From assembly GCA_050247075.1 (NCBI GenBank), contig JBFWUW010000053.1, positions 1 through 53,910 of the forward strand: a stretch of DNA of 53,910 nt, given 5' to 3'. This DNA is from JBFWUW01 sp050247075. GTDB lineage: Bacteria; Planctomycetota; Planctomycetia; Pirellulales; JBFWUW01. Of this stretch, positions 1 to 8,092 are shown one piece after another (the stretch's first letter is position 1; each line of letters starts with the position of its first letter). A program made the position numbers and the translations under genes. Under the pieces are notes generated by a model. That model had not been told where the DNA came from, searched no databases, and worked only from the letters and a program-made list of their open reading frames with translations.

Positions 1-27
1 GCCGCGAGTCGGATAAGAAACCCGCCG

Positions 28-150
28 TTAATCGGCTCGATCCAACTCGCTTTCCAACTGTTCGGCCAGCGACTGCCGACGCTCGATCGAATCGCGCAGG
101 TCATCCAGCGCCGCTTGCAAAACGTCCGAAGGCAGCCGGGGGACACCCAT
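28..150 (-). CDS. Small ORF, possibly a gene remnant (40 aa)
   Basis: A complete ATG-to-TAA frame on the minus strand encodes a short, acidic, probably helical peptide that begins MGVPRLPSDVLQAALDDL and ends ELDRAD. The Leu/Arg/Asp/Glu mix and GC-rich third positions look like real planctomycete coding sequence rather than noise. I recognise no family and see no convincing ribosome binding site. It could be a small protein or the surviving end of a decayed gene, since it lies in repeat-rich spacer DNA. Confidence 0.3.
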   Translation of the reverse strand: MGVPRLPSDVLQAALDDLRDSIERRQSLAEQLESELDRAD

Positions 151-390
151 AGTTTGAGCGCGGGACCATCGGGCTGGGTTGACGACCTAACGTATTGATG
201 AATCGCATGTTACGAAATCTGTCGCATGAACTCCACCATCGGGGAGAACCTAGGCCGCGCCGGAACCGGTGCTGTTCGCTCGGCCGGGGTCTATAAGCGG
301 GCCTTGATGGGTGCGAAGAGGGCTCTCAAGGGGGCGTAGGCGACGGGCAAGACCACTTTCGCCGACCGGCCCTTGAGCAGGCGCAGACAG

Positions 391-890
391 TATATTTAAA
401 AATAACTATTTTAATAGTTTACAAAAGATCACTTTGCGTACAATCATGAGCGTCCAGCTTTGCGCGCCGACGTGGCTTTTGCACGTCCAACGGGCGCGAA
501 GCCCCTAAACCGCCCAGGTATCGTCGTCCGCCGCGTGCTCGAACAGCATGGCCGTGGCGGACGGCCGATCGTGCGGGTCACTAATTAAGGCTACCGTCGC
601 CGGCTGGTCGGCCAATCTGGGAGCGACGACGTTCTCATCGTTCCCTCCGCCGACCGGTACTTGCCGTGGGGCCTGTTCATATTTTTTGAAACGCGGTCGT
701 CACGCGGGGTGCTTTCGGTGCGCGCCGGGCCTGTGGCAACGGGCCACAATCGTAACCTGCACCAAACCCCCGTTGTTGGAACAGGTAACGCGGCTGCCCT
801 AACGAAAAGCCCCGCGATTTCCAGGAAAAGCTTGCGTTTGTTACCTGCACCACTCCGTGAAATGGTGCGAGTTACGTGGAACAAGTAGCT
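391..890 (+). repeat. Repeat copy A of a diverged ~500-bp intergenic element
   Basis: This stretch aligns with 20696-21240 over its whole length. Both copies have the same order of parts: an AT-rich leader, a promoter-like TTTACA/TACAAT pair (here 418-423 and 439-444), a GC-rich block containing CCGCGTGCTCGAA and AGCATGGCCGTGGCG, a block around GGGGCCTGTTCATA, and terminal inverted repeats built on TTACCTG...CAGGTAA (here 752-789 and 841-874). Short open frames cross it, but both copies carry stops and indels, so it is not an intact protein gene. It may be a non-autonomous mobile element or a structured transcribed repeat. Confidence 0.7.
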
Positions 891-1200
891 TCCAACCCCA
901 AAATCCGCCCTCCTTCCCTGGAGGTCGTGCAACTCTTACGTTGTTGACTTATCAGTGCATTGTGCCGCGTCCGGAACGAAACACACTGCGCATTGGCACC
1001 AGATTCAAGGCCATTCCTCGCCGCCACCGCTACGCGTGTTTGAGGAAAGACGCTAATCAACGCGGCAGATCCCACAATCCGTGGATGCTACTGAACTTAA
1101 GAGCCGCGCCGCCTCAATGGCGGCCGGCGATTACGTCGGCTACCATGACACCCCATGCCACGCTCGATCAAGATCGCATTTCCCTCCCATCAGAACCGCC
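891..1200. other. Spacer without recognisable gene
   Basis: I see no coding signature, RNA gene or clear hairpin here. It separates repeat copy A from the GYF_2 gene and presumably holds that gene's promoter, which I could not pick out. Confidence 0.4.
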
Positions 1201-1992
1201 ATGAATGAATGGTATTACGCCACGGCGCAGCAGCAGCAGCAACAAGGCCCTGTTTCCAAGGCGGAGTTGCAACGGCTGTTGGGCACTGGCCAGCTTTCGC
1301 CCCAGTCGCTGGTCTGGAACGCCACGCTGCCTGATTGGCAGCCGGCGGAGAAGATCCCCGGCCTCATCCCCAGTGGCGGCACGCTGGGCGGTTTTGCTAG
1401 CAGCAGTCCCGGCGTCCCCTTGGCCGCTCCGGCTCACCCGACAACTCCTGGGGCAGGGGCGGCGCCGGCGATGAACCCGGCCAATCCGTATGCTTCGCCC
1501 TACCAGACGGCCTCGTTCGGCAGACCGCCGGTACAGTCGCTGCCCGGCCGCTGGACTGGGCACGTCAAGGCCGTGGGGATCATGCTTCTGGTGGCGGGCA
1601 TCTTGGGGATATTAGGCGGGCTTGGCGTTGGTGGATTCATCGTGGCACTGTTGTCGGGTGCCTTGCCTGATTTCGGACCCGGTGCCGCCAACAACGACCC
1701 CGATATGGTCATTGTGGTTTCGGTCTATGGAGCCATGGCCGCGATTGGATTGTTAGCCAGCATCTTCCTGGTCTTTGCGGGATTGCGATGCCTGAAACTG
1801 CGCAGCCGAGTCATGGCCATTGTCGCTTGCTCCATTTGCGTGCTGATGGGTTGCTCCTTCGGCTGCGGCGGCATTGCACACTTGGGAGTGGGCATCTACG
1901 GTCTGGTCATCCTGTTGCAAAGCGATGTCGGCAAGCTGTTTGAGCAACAAGCCTTGGCAACCCAGGCGGCCAATCGAGAAAAGTTCGGCTAG
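1201..1992 (+). CDS. GYF_2 (DUF4339) domain membrane protein
   Basis: A 263-residue protein. Residues 2-50 form a GYF_2 domain, recognised from WYYA near the start, a Gln run leading to GPVS, then ELQRLL, LVW and W-x-PAEKIPG. In other proteins this domain is a short module fused to membrane segments and probably binds proline-rich ligands. An Ala/Pro/Gly-rich linker (about 55-110) follows, then three hydrophobic segments at about 123-152, 168-193 and 203-240. The frame stays open upstream to 1081, but translation from the ATG at 1201 puts the domain at the N-terminus as in relatives. The function is unknown. It ends 4 bp inside the convergent YkgJ-like gene. Confidence 0.8.
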   Translation: MNEWYYATAQQQQQQGPVSKAELQRLLGTGQLSPQSLVWNATLPDWQPAEKIPGLIPSGGTLGGFASSSPGVPLAAPAHPTTPGAGAAPAMNPANPYASPYQTASFGRPPVQSLPGRWTGHVKAVGIMLLVAGILGILGGLGVGGFIVALLSGALPDFGPGAANNDPDMVIVVSVYGAMAAIGLLASIFLVFAGLRCLKLRSRVMAIVACSICVLMGCSFGCGGIAHLGVGIYGLVILLQSDVGKLFEQQALATQAANREKFG

Positions 1993-2408
1993 ATACGAAT
2001 CGCTGCTTTTTGCTGCTCGATCTGCGCGAGAGGTACAAGCTGGCCTTGCCCGCTGCCGGGGCAGACTTCGCAGGTCTGCTTCCAGGTTTCCGGCGTGCGC
2101 ACGTTCGATGCCCAAAAGGGCCAAGTGCGGCATTGCCGGGGGCGCGCGCCATAGACCGTGCATTTGCGGGACTGGCCGTCGAAGAAGACGCAGTCTCCGT
2201 TGGAAAATTCCACCAAGGACCGGCGGATGCCCACCTTGCGAACGTATTTCTTTTCAAACTCCTCAACCGTTACCTTTTTCTCGGCCGCCAAGGCGTCGAT
2301 CTCTTCCTGGTTGACCCACACGTAGCCCGGCGCGCCGGTGCAACAGTCGCCGCATTGCGAACAAGTGAATTGCAGGCCGTCGCGGTACCAGGGGAGCGAT
2401 TCGGACAT
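1989..2408 (-). CDS. YkgJ-family cysteine cluster protein
   Basis: A 139-residue cytosolic protein of the YkgJ/UPF0153 (CxxCxxCC) family. The signature CSQCGDCC occupies residues 16-23. Further cysteines lie in GDCVFF, RKCTVYGARPRQCRTWPFW and the C-terminal TCEVCPG, so about eight cysteines could bind Zn2+ or an Fe-S cluster. The biochemical role of the family is not established. It is the last gene of the minus-strand moaE-moaA-desulfurase run, 78 bp after the desulfurase. Its stop codon overlaps the end of the convergent GYF_2 gene by 4 bp. Confidence 0.85.
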   Translation of the reverse strand: MSESLPWYRDGLQFTCSQCGDCCTGAPGYVWVNQEEIDALAAEKKVTVEEFEKKYVRKVGIRRSLVEFSNGDCVFFDGQSRKCTVYGARPRQCRTWPFWASNVRTPETWKQTCEVCPGSGQGQLVPLAQIEQQKAAIRI

Positions 2409-2486
2409 TTGTCATTTCCGGTGGTCAAAGTGAATGCCGCCAAATTCAAATCTGTTCGGCGTTGGAAACGCCTCCTACAGCACTGG

Positions 2487-3653
2487 CTAGGTTTCACCCG
2501 TCGCCAAATGGCGTACCAGGTTTACGGCCACGTCGATCTGATCCAGCGTATTGAATGGCCCAGGGCTAAACCGCACGGTCCCGCCGTTATCCAAGGTGCC
2601 CTGCGTCCGATGCATCAGTGGAGCACAATGAATTCCAGCCCGGACCTGCACGCCCCCTTCCTGATCCAACAGCATGGCTACTTCTTGCGGATCATAGCCC
2701 TGCAGGGTGAAGCTGACAACGCCCGCCCGGCGGCAGGCCGACGGCGGACCATGCAGCGCCACACCCGGCAATTCCGACAGGCCATCCAGCAGCCGCTGCG
2801 TCAGTTCCAACTCATGCTGACGGATGGACTCGACGGTGCGTTCCTCCAGCCATTCCAACGCGGCAGCCAGTCCGGCCAGCCCAGGCACGTTCAAATTGCC
2901 CGACTCATACCGGTCGGGCATGTCGGCCGGTTGGTGGTCGTCATTGCTATGGCTGCCGGTTCCTCCTTGTCGGACCGGTCGAAGCTCAAGCCCCGGCCGG
3001 ACATACAAAAAGCCGGTCCCCAACGGACCCAACAGCCCCTTGTGCCCCGGCGCAGCCAACAGATCGGCCGGCAGCCGGGCCAGGTTCAGCGGCAGATGCC
3101 CGGCCGATTGCGCCGCGTCGATCAGCAGCAAGGCACCCTGTTCCTGGGCGATGGCCGACACGGCATCCACCGGTTGAATCGCCCCCGTCACGTTGGAGAC
3201 GTGTGTCAGCGCAATCAGCCGCGTGTTGGGCCGTAGTGCCAGGCGAATGGCCTCTGCATCGACCAGGCCTTGGCCGTCGCATGGCACGCGATCGACGTTG
3301 ATCTGGCCGGCATCTTCCAGATACCGCAACGGCCGCAACACCGAGTTATGCTCCACGACGGTTGTTACAACATGGTCCCCCGCCCGCAACAGGCCGTGCA
3401 GCGCCAGGTTGATGGCATCAGTGCCGTTGCAGGTGAAGGCAATCCGCCGCGGGTCGCCAGCCCCCAACCATTTGGCAAGGCCCTGGCGTGCCGCCTCGAC
3501 CAGTCGGGCGGCCTGGGTCGCTTCGGCATACACGCCCCGGCCATACGCCGCGCCGCACTCCCGCTGATAGCGGTCCACGGCGTCATAAACGGCATCGGGC
3601 TTGGGCCAGCTTGTGGCGGCGTTGTCCAGATAAATGCGGGGCGGGCCAGACAT
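2487..3653 (-). CDS. Cysteine desulfurase-like aminotransferase class V
   Basis: A 388-residue fold-type I PLP enzyme. It has YLDNAATSWPKP at the N-terminus, His104 in EHNS, Asp179 in LLIDAAQSAGH, the PLP lysine Lys205 in APGHKG and a candidate active-site Cys343 in GIHCAPL. It resembles the IscS/SufS-like branch that moves sulfur from cysteine to acceptors. I chose the ATG at 3653, one base after the moaA stop and preceded by GGCGGA. An upstream TTG at 3665 is possible but would overlap moaA. Its position directly behind moaE and moaA suggests sulfur supply for molybdopterin, though supply to Fe-S clusters or tRNA thiolation is equally open. Confidence 0.85.
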   Translation of the reverse strand: MSGPPRIYLDNAATSWPKPDAVYDAVDRYQRECGAAYGRGVYAEATQAARLVEAARQGLAKWLGAGDPRRIAFTCNGTDAINLALHGLLRAGDHVVTTVVEHNSVLRPLRYLEDAGQINVDRVPCDGQGLVDAEAIRLALRPNTRLIALTHVSNVTGAIQPVDAVSAIAQEQGALLLIDAAQSAGHLPLNLARLPADLLAAPGHKGLLGPLGTGFLYVRPGLELRPVRQGGTGSHSNDDHQPADMPDRYESGNLNVPGLAGLAAALEWLEERTVESIRQHELELTQRLLDGLSELPGVALHGPPSACRRAGVVSFTLQGYDPQEVAMLLDQEGGVQVRAGIHCAPLMHRTQGTLDNGGTVRFSPGPFNTLDQIDVAVNLVRHLATGET

Positions 3654-3654
3654 G

Positions 3655-4659
3655 TCATCCGCCAATCTGGTACATCGCCCGCACGGGCCGAATGAATTCC
3701 AGGCTATTGATGCCGTGCCCGGCTTTCTTGGCGGAAATACTGGCGCGGACCAGCTCGGCGATTCGTTCGTCGCTGCTCCCTGCCCGCAACAAGGCCCTGG
3801 CGTCCCACTCCTCGACGGAGAACAGGCAGTTGCGTACCTGCCCCTCGGCGGTAATCCGCAGCCGGTTGCAGCGCTGGCAGAACGGCTGCGTTACCGGATT
3901 GATGAATCCCACAATGCCCCCTCCATCGGCCCAGCGATAATCGGTCGCCGGCTGGCTGGGATCATCCATCGTTACGGGTTCCAACGGGCCTAGGCCGCTT
4001 TCCATGATCCGCCGAATCTCCTCGCCAGACAGCACCTGGGTGTTGTCCCACTGGCCGTCGGCGTCGAGCGGCATGTACTCAATAAACCGCAGTTCCAGGC
4101 CGTTCTCGCGGGCAAAACGGGCCAGCGGCAAGATCTCGTCCTCGGTCAGGCCCCGAATGGAAACAGCGTTCAGTTTGATCGTGCCGAAGCCCGCCTGTTG
4201 GGCGGCGGAAATACCCGCCAGCACTTTGTTCAACCCTTCGCGGCGGGTGATCTCCAAGAACCTGGCTTCGTCGAGCGCGTCGAGGCTAACATTCAAACGC
4301 CGCAGTCCGGCTGACTTGAGCTGGGCGGCCTGCTCGGCCAGCAAGATGCCGTTGGTGGTCAGGGCGATATCGGTTATACCGGGCAGGCGATTGAGCTTTT
4401 CGACCAGTCGGTGCAAGTCGTGCCGTACCAGCGGTTCCCCCCCGGTCAGCCGCAGTTTGCGCACCCCCATGCGGGCACAGACGCGGGCAAACTGCTCGAT
4501 CTCCTCAAAGGTCAGCAGTTCGTGCCGCGGCTTGAACCGCACATTTTCGGCCGGCATGCAGTAGAAACAGCGGATGTTGCAGCGGTCGGTGACGCTGATC
4601 CGCAGGTCGGTATGCACGCGGCCAAAGCTGTCTACCAGCGGTGCAAAGGGGGCGCTCAT
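3655..4659 (-). CDS. moaA: GTP 3',8-cyclase (molybdenum cofactor biosynthesis MoaA)
   Basis: A 334-residue radical SAM enzyme that converts GTP to 3',8-cH2GTP, the first step of molybdopterin synthesis. The SAM cluster motif is C27-x3-C31-x2-C34 (RCNIRCFYC). The second, substrate-binding cluster uses C261, C264 and C278 (CQRCNRLR and NCLFS). LTGGEPL is present, and the protein ends in the functional Gly-Gly tail (YQIGG). The ATG at 4659 overlaps the moaE TGA as ATGA, which fixes the start and implies translational coupling. The frame is open upstream, but that extension only reads through moaE. Confidence 0.97.
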   Translation of the reverse strand: MSAPFAPLVDSFGRVHTDLRISVTDRCNIRCFYCMPAENVRFKPRHELLTFEEIEQFARVCARMGVRKLRLTGGEPLVRHDLHRLVEKLNRLPGITDIALTTNGILLAEQAAQLKSAGLRRLNVSLDALDEARFLEITRREGLNKVLAGISAAQQAGFGTIKLNAVSIRGLTEDEILPLARFARENGLELRFIEYMPLDADGQWDNTQVLSGEEIRRIMESGLGPLEPVTMDDPSQPATDYRWADGGGIVGFINPVTQPFCQRCNRLRITAEGQVRNCLFSVEEWDARALLRAGSSDERIAELVRASISAKKAGHGINSLEFIRPVRAMYQIGG

Positions 4660-5105
4660 TGGGCGTTCTCCCGTGCTGGCGCGGATCCCGAGGGCAAGCC
4701 CGGGTGAACCCACTCAGCCGTGCCGTCGGCCCAGTTTTCGCACTTCCAGACCGGCACGACTTCCTTTAGTGTGTCGATCAGCCATTGGCCCGCCTCGAAA
4801 CAGTCGCGTCGATGGGGCGTGCTGACCGCCACGGCCACGCTGGCTTCGCCCAGTTCCAACCGGCCCAGGCGATGCACCAGGACGCACTCGATCACCGGCC
4901 ACCGCCGGCGGGCTTCGGCCTCCAACTCGGCCAGCTTTTTCTCGGCCATGTCGGGGTAGCACTCGTAATCGAGCGATTTCGTCCGCTTGCCATGCGTCAG
5001 TTCGCGGACAGTCCCCAGAAACAAAACCACCGCCCCCGCCAGCGGCGACTGCACGCGGGCCAGCACCAGGGCCGAATCAATCGGACTATTTGTCAGCTCG
5101 ATCAT
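4656..5105 (-). CDS. moaE: Molybdopterin synthase catalytic subunit MoaE
   Basis: A 149-residue large subunit of molybdopterin synthase, which inserts two sulfurs into cyclic pyranopterin using thiocarboxylated MoaD. Diagnostic features are FLGTVR near residue 30, Y-E-C-Y-P-D-M-A, VHRLG and LEL-GE, and the C-terminal LKEVVPVWK, where Lys114 and Lys121 match the active-site lysines. The tail after EWVHPG is a variable extension. It is the first gene of the moaE-moaA-desulfurase-YkgJ run. No moaD is visible in this window, so the partner must be encoded elsewhere. Confidence 0.95.
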   Translation of the reverse strand: MIELTNSPIDSALVLARVQSPLAGAVVLFLGTVRELTHGKRTKSLDYECYPDMAEKKLAELEAEARRRWPVIECVLVHRLGRLELGEASVAVAVSTPHRRDCFEAGQWLIDTLKEVVPVWKCENWADGTAEWVHPGLPSGSAPARENAQ

Positions 5106-5111
5106 GCCCCC

Positions 5112-5210
5112 ATTCTATCATGCCGAGCCAGGGAATTGAGGGGGGCGAGGAATGTCGAATGAGGAATGCCGAGTGCCGAATGCGTGGATTGAGGACGCGG
5201 CCAGTCAAGG
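5112..5210. repeat. Degenerate GAATGCCGAGTGCCGAATG short-unit repeat
   Basis: Between moaE and the terminator at 5218 lies a run of near-identical short words around GAATGTCGAATGAGGAATGCC and GAGTGCCGAATGCG. It resembles the low-complexity intergenic repeats common in planctomycete genomes and is related in style to the ATGAAGG repeat at 39831. I see no coding content. Confidence 0.5.
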
Positions 5211-5217
5211 CGCACGA

Positions 5218-5246
5218 AAAAAGCCCGGCCAATGATGGCCGAGCTT
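5218..5246 (-). terminator. Rho-independent terminator for the 79-aa gene
   Basis: On the minus strand GCTCGGCC-ATCATT-GGCCGGGC forms an 8-bp stem with one mismatch, followed by TTTTTT. It lies about 110 bp after the stop codon of the gene at 5357-5596. A shorter T-rich stretch on the other side (TTGTTTTTC) means it could also act on the plus strand. Confidence 0.65.
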
Positions 5247-5356
5247 GTTTTTCGGATAGCGGTTTAGCCAGCGGCGGGCGTGCCACGCCGTGATGACTCC
5301 GCGCGAGCGCAAGGCTCAATTTGCCTATTTCACTGCGGTTGGTGGCGAATCTTCGC

Positions 5357-5596
5357 CTAGGCCGAAGGGCGGCGGCAGTACTGGTAGGCCAGAATGACTT
5401 CGTGCAGGTCGTTGGAGATGGTGATCTCGTCGTCCTTAAAGTCGCGGAGCCAAGTCCGCTGGCTTTGCATGGCGTCGGCCAGCAAAGGCAGAATCTCGCT
5501 CACTTTGAGTTGCACGGAGTTTTCATGCTTTTGGTCGACACGGCGGAAAGACTTGTTCTCTGGTCCGTGATAGACGCGAAGTTGAGCGCGAGCCAT
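5357..5596 (-). CDS. Conserved small protein of unknown function (79 aa)
   Basis: A compact, soluble, mixed-charge 79-residue protein beginning MARAQLRVYHGPENKSFRRV, with KVSEILPLLADAM and FKDDEITISNDLHEV further along. It has no signal peptide, membrane segment or cysteine cluster. From memory, small proteins starting MARAQLRVYHGP recur in planctomycetes, but I know of no function. It stands alone, with a good terminator at 5218-5246 and about 300 bp of non-coding DNA upstream, so it is probably monocistronic and well expressed. Confidence 0.7.
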   Translation of the reverse strand: MARAQLRVYHGPENKSFRRVDQKHENSVQLKVSEILPLLADAMQSQRTWLRDFKDDEITISNDLHEVILAYQYCRRPSA

Positions 5597-5904
5597 AGTG
5601 CGACTTCCTTGTCACTGCCGGTGAATCTGGGGGGTATTGCCAGCGTTGCCCTGGCGACTCTGTAGGCCATTCCGGGACCGGCCCCTCGGTGGAAATGTGC
5701 TGCTAAAGCCGCACGGCACGGTCCTACGATATTTATCGGCTGGCAACGGCATGAGGGTTTGATTCAATTCTCCAAAATTCCGGATCGTGCCTGCCATCCC
5801 TACTGGCGCGGGCAATGCCGCCATGCCGGCTGGTAGCAAGCTTTCCTGTAAACCGGGTGCGGACGCCTGTGCCGTGGCAGACGGTTCCGATCAAGCGGAA
5901 GACC
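5597..5904. other. Spacer without gene; likely promoter region of the 79-aa gene
   Basis: No coding frame here looks real. An AT-rich patch around 5725-5745 (TACGATATTTATC on the plus strand) is the only plausible promoter-like spot, and I could not place a convincing -35/-10 pair. Confidence 0.4.
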
Positions 5905-6822
5905 TCAATCGCCCTTGCGTTGTTTGTTGGTCGTGCCTTGTTTGGCATCCGCATCGGGTGGTTGGCGTCCAGTTCTCATGCGGTTCTGAACGACCCATGT
6001 TACCTCGGCACCCAGGAAAAGCACCGCCGTGGAGTAATACAGCCAGAGCATGATGGCCAAAAAGGCACCGATGACACCGTAGGGCGAATAGTGGTCGCCA
6101 ATCAACAAGGCCGCCAAGACTTTCTGACCAAGCTTCCAGATGCAGGCCGTACATAAACCGCCTGCAAACGCGGCCCGCCAAGCCACGGGAACGGGGGGCA
6201 GAAATCGGAATAGCACCGACAATAATCCGCCAGTTAGCAAAATGGAGAGCGCAAGCTGCCCCAGCGACCAGATCCATTTGCCAAATGGAGCGACCTCGAT
6301 TTTGCCTTGCCAAACCGTTAAAGCCGAATCCAACACCAGCATGACGACCATCAGCGCGCCCAGTCCCAGCAGCATCAGGAAGGCCGTCAACCGGCTGGTG
6401 GCCGCGCGGCGGATGGCATTCCACACGCCCGACGCTTGGGGCGCCGCGCCGCGCCACAGGCGATCCAAAAAGGTATCGAGTTGATGAAAAATGCCGATGG
6501 CCGCCACGACCAAAAAGAACATCCCCCAGCGCCCTCCCTGGGGGGCGTTCCTCGCCGCGCTGTCCAGCACGCTGGTCAACTGTTCGGCCAGCCAGGGAGA
6601 AGCCTGTCGAGAGGCCAGGTCCAGTAGCTGCTGGCGGGCATCAGCGGCTTGTGACGAAAGAGAAAGCGCCGTACCCAACATGGAAATCAGCACCAGGCAC
6701 AACGGAAACAACGCACAGGCGAAGTAGTAGGACATAGCCGCGCTGGCCATGCCGCAATCGTCGGCGCTCCAACGAGCCACCGCATCGCGGCCTGTACGCC
6801 AAATTAGACGAAGCCATCGCAT
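5905..6822 (-). CDS. YihY/BrkB-family integral membrane protein
   Basis: A 305-residue inner-membrane protein of the YihY/virulence-factor BrkB family (once misnamed RNase BN). It starts with a short cytosolic segment, and residues about 25-55 (MASAAMSYYFACALFPLCLV) contain the family's A-x-x-YY-x-x-x-x-P-hallmark. About six hydrophobic helices follow, including one at GVIGAFLAIMLWLYYSTAVLFLGAE near the end. The C-terminal tail is polar and basic. Transport or resistance roles are proposed for the family, but the substrate is unknown. It lies 43 bp behind the second AI-2E gene and is probably the last gene of that operon. Confidence 0.88.
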   Translation of the reverse strand: MRWLRLIWRTGRDAVARWSADDCGMASAAMSYYFACALFPLCLVLISMLGTALSLSSQAADARQQLLDLASRQASPWLAEQLTSVLDSAARNAPQGGRWGMFFLVVAAIGIFHQLDTFLDRLWRGAAPQASGVWNAIRRAATSRLTAFLMLLGLGALMVVMLVLDSALTVWQGKIEVAPFGKWIWSLGQLALSILLTGGLLSVLFRFLPPVPVAWRAAFAGGLCTACIWKLGQKVLAALLIGDHYSPYGVIGAFLAIMLWLYYSTAVLFLGAEVTWVVQNRMRTGRQPPDADAKQGTTNKQRKGD

Positions 6823-6865
6823 GTTTATGCCTTTGAATTTTTTCTCGGATTGAGCAGCCCAATGG

Positions 6866-8092
6866 TCAAGCCGCGGGACTCTTAGCGGCCGATTCGGGCG
6901 CGGGTGAGTCGCTATGTTCTAAAGATCCCGCTTCCTCGACCAGTTCTGAAAGTCGTTCGATCAGGCTGGCCAATTCCGGCGAATCGGGGGTTTCCTCGAC
7001 GCGTTCGCGGAGTTCAGCCACGCGCTGGAATAAGTCTTGGTTGCTCGCCGGCGGCGATTCCGCGGCCACTCGCCAGCGTAGCCAGGCCCGCGCCAGCACT
7101 TGAATCACGACCGCTGCCAGCGGGCCAAGCAACATCCCCAGCACGCCGAATGTTTCGGCCAGCATTAGCACCACAAGCACCAGGAGCAGCGGGTTGTAGC
7201 GGCGACGGTTGAAGAACCTTGGTTCCAAGGCTAGTTCCAGCGTGAGAAAGACCGCCACAATAAAAGTGACCGCCAGCGCAAGGGGCATCCAGGCCGCCAG
7301 CGATGGATCGACAATGATCGATGGCAGCATCAGCAGGGCTGCCGCGGATACCGCCAGAACCACGCCAGCCCAAGGAATCATCCAGGCGGCGGCGGCAAAG
7401 ATCGCCAGCAGTGCCGGATAGGGGAAGCCGACCATCCACAAGAACCCCCATAGCGAAACGCCGGCAATTAAGCTCTGGGACACCTCGCAACGAATATATT
7501 CGCCAACCTCTTGTTCTATCTCTCGCCAAACGTCGCGGGCGTTAATGCGCCGGTCGAGCGGCAAAAGCGACAGCCACAACCGCTCAAAATGGACCCGGTC
7601 GAGCGTCCAATAAATGCTGAGCACGACCGCCGCGCCAAGTTGAAACAACAGTTCGGCCAGGCCCGCCGTCGACTGGACGACTTGTGTTATTCCCTTTAAT
7701 TCTCCCGAATGTATTTTGGCGAAGGGCTTTTTCAGCAACGGCAGATACTCGGCCAGAATGCGTTGCAGTCGAGACCCCTCACTCCAGGTACTTTCGGCGT
7801 TCTGATACGCCAGATTGGCATTGGCCAGCAACGTCTCCGATTCGCTGGCCAGAGATGACGCGGCCATTACCAGCAGGCCGCCCGTCAACCCCAAGATGGC
7901 CATGTACGCCAGGGCGACGGCCAATAAACGGGGCGTACCAAGGCTGCTGAGCCGGTCAAACAAGGGCCGCATGGCGCTGGCCATGCCCAGCGAAAGCAGC
8001 ACCATCGTGATCACGGCGAAGAGGTAGAACCCCATGGCCAACAGAAACAGCGTCAGGCAAACCGCCGCGGATATCTTGAGGTAACTGTTCAT
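6866..8092 (-). CDS. AI-2E family (UPF0118/PerM) membrane protein, second copy
   Basis: A 408-residue multi-pass protein. Paired N-terminal hydrophobic helices (about 6-75) are followed by a soluble amphipathic stretch (about 80-140). Six or so further helices include GVSLWGFLWMVGFPYPALLAIFAA-like and AETFGVLGMLLGPLAAVV segments; the G-x-L-G-x-x-L-x-P-L-A motif is typical. A charged cytosolic tail (about 345-408) is rich in Glu, Ser and Pro. Family members have been linked to autoinducer-2 export or to ion transport, so the substrate here is uncertain. The ATG overlaps the upstream paralogue's TGA as ATGA, showing coupled translation. Confidence 0.88.
   Translation of the reverse strand: MNSYLKISAAVCLTLFLLAMGFYLFAVITMVLLSLGMASAMRPLFDRLSSLGTPRLLAVALAYMAILGLTGGLLVMAASSLASESETLLANANLAYQNAESTWSEGSRLQRILAEYLPLLKKPFAKIHSGELKGITQVVQSTAGLAELLFQLGAAVVLSIYWTLDRVHFERLWLSLLPLDRRINARDVWREIEQEVGEYIRCEVSQSLIAGVSLWGFLWMVGFPYPALLAIFAAAAWMIPWAGVVLAVSAAALLMLPSIIVDPSLAAWMPLALAVTFIVAVFLTLELALEPRFFNRRRYNPLLLVLVVLMLAETFGVLGMLLGPLAAVVIQVLARAWLRWRVAAESPPASNQDLFQRVAELRERVEETPDSPELASLIERLSELVEEAGSLEHSDSPAPESAAKSPAA

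Noticed and set aside
226..339. 37-codon plus-strand frame (MNSTIGENLGRAGTGAV...)
   Set aside because: No ribosome binding site, no conservation evidence, lies in repeat-type spacer.
548..802. Frame in repeat A encoding a PPTGTCRGACSYF-like peptide, also partly in repeat B
   Set aside because: The similarity reflects the DNA repeat. Copy B has a stop just after the shared part, and the frame is shifted by indels.
2010..3236. Long plus-strand open frame opposite the YkgJ and desulfurase genes
   Set aside because: It mirrors minus-strand genes with clear motifs and has the composition of a GC-rich shadow frame.
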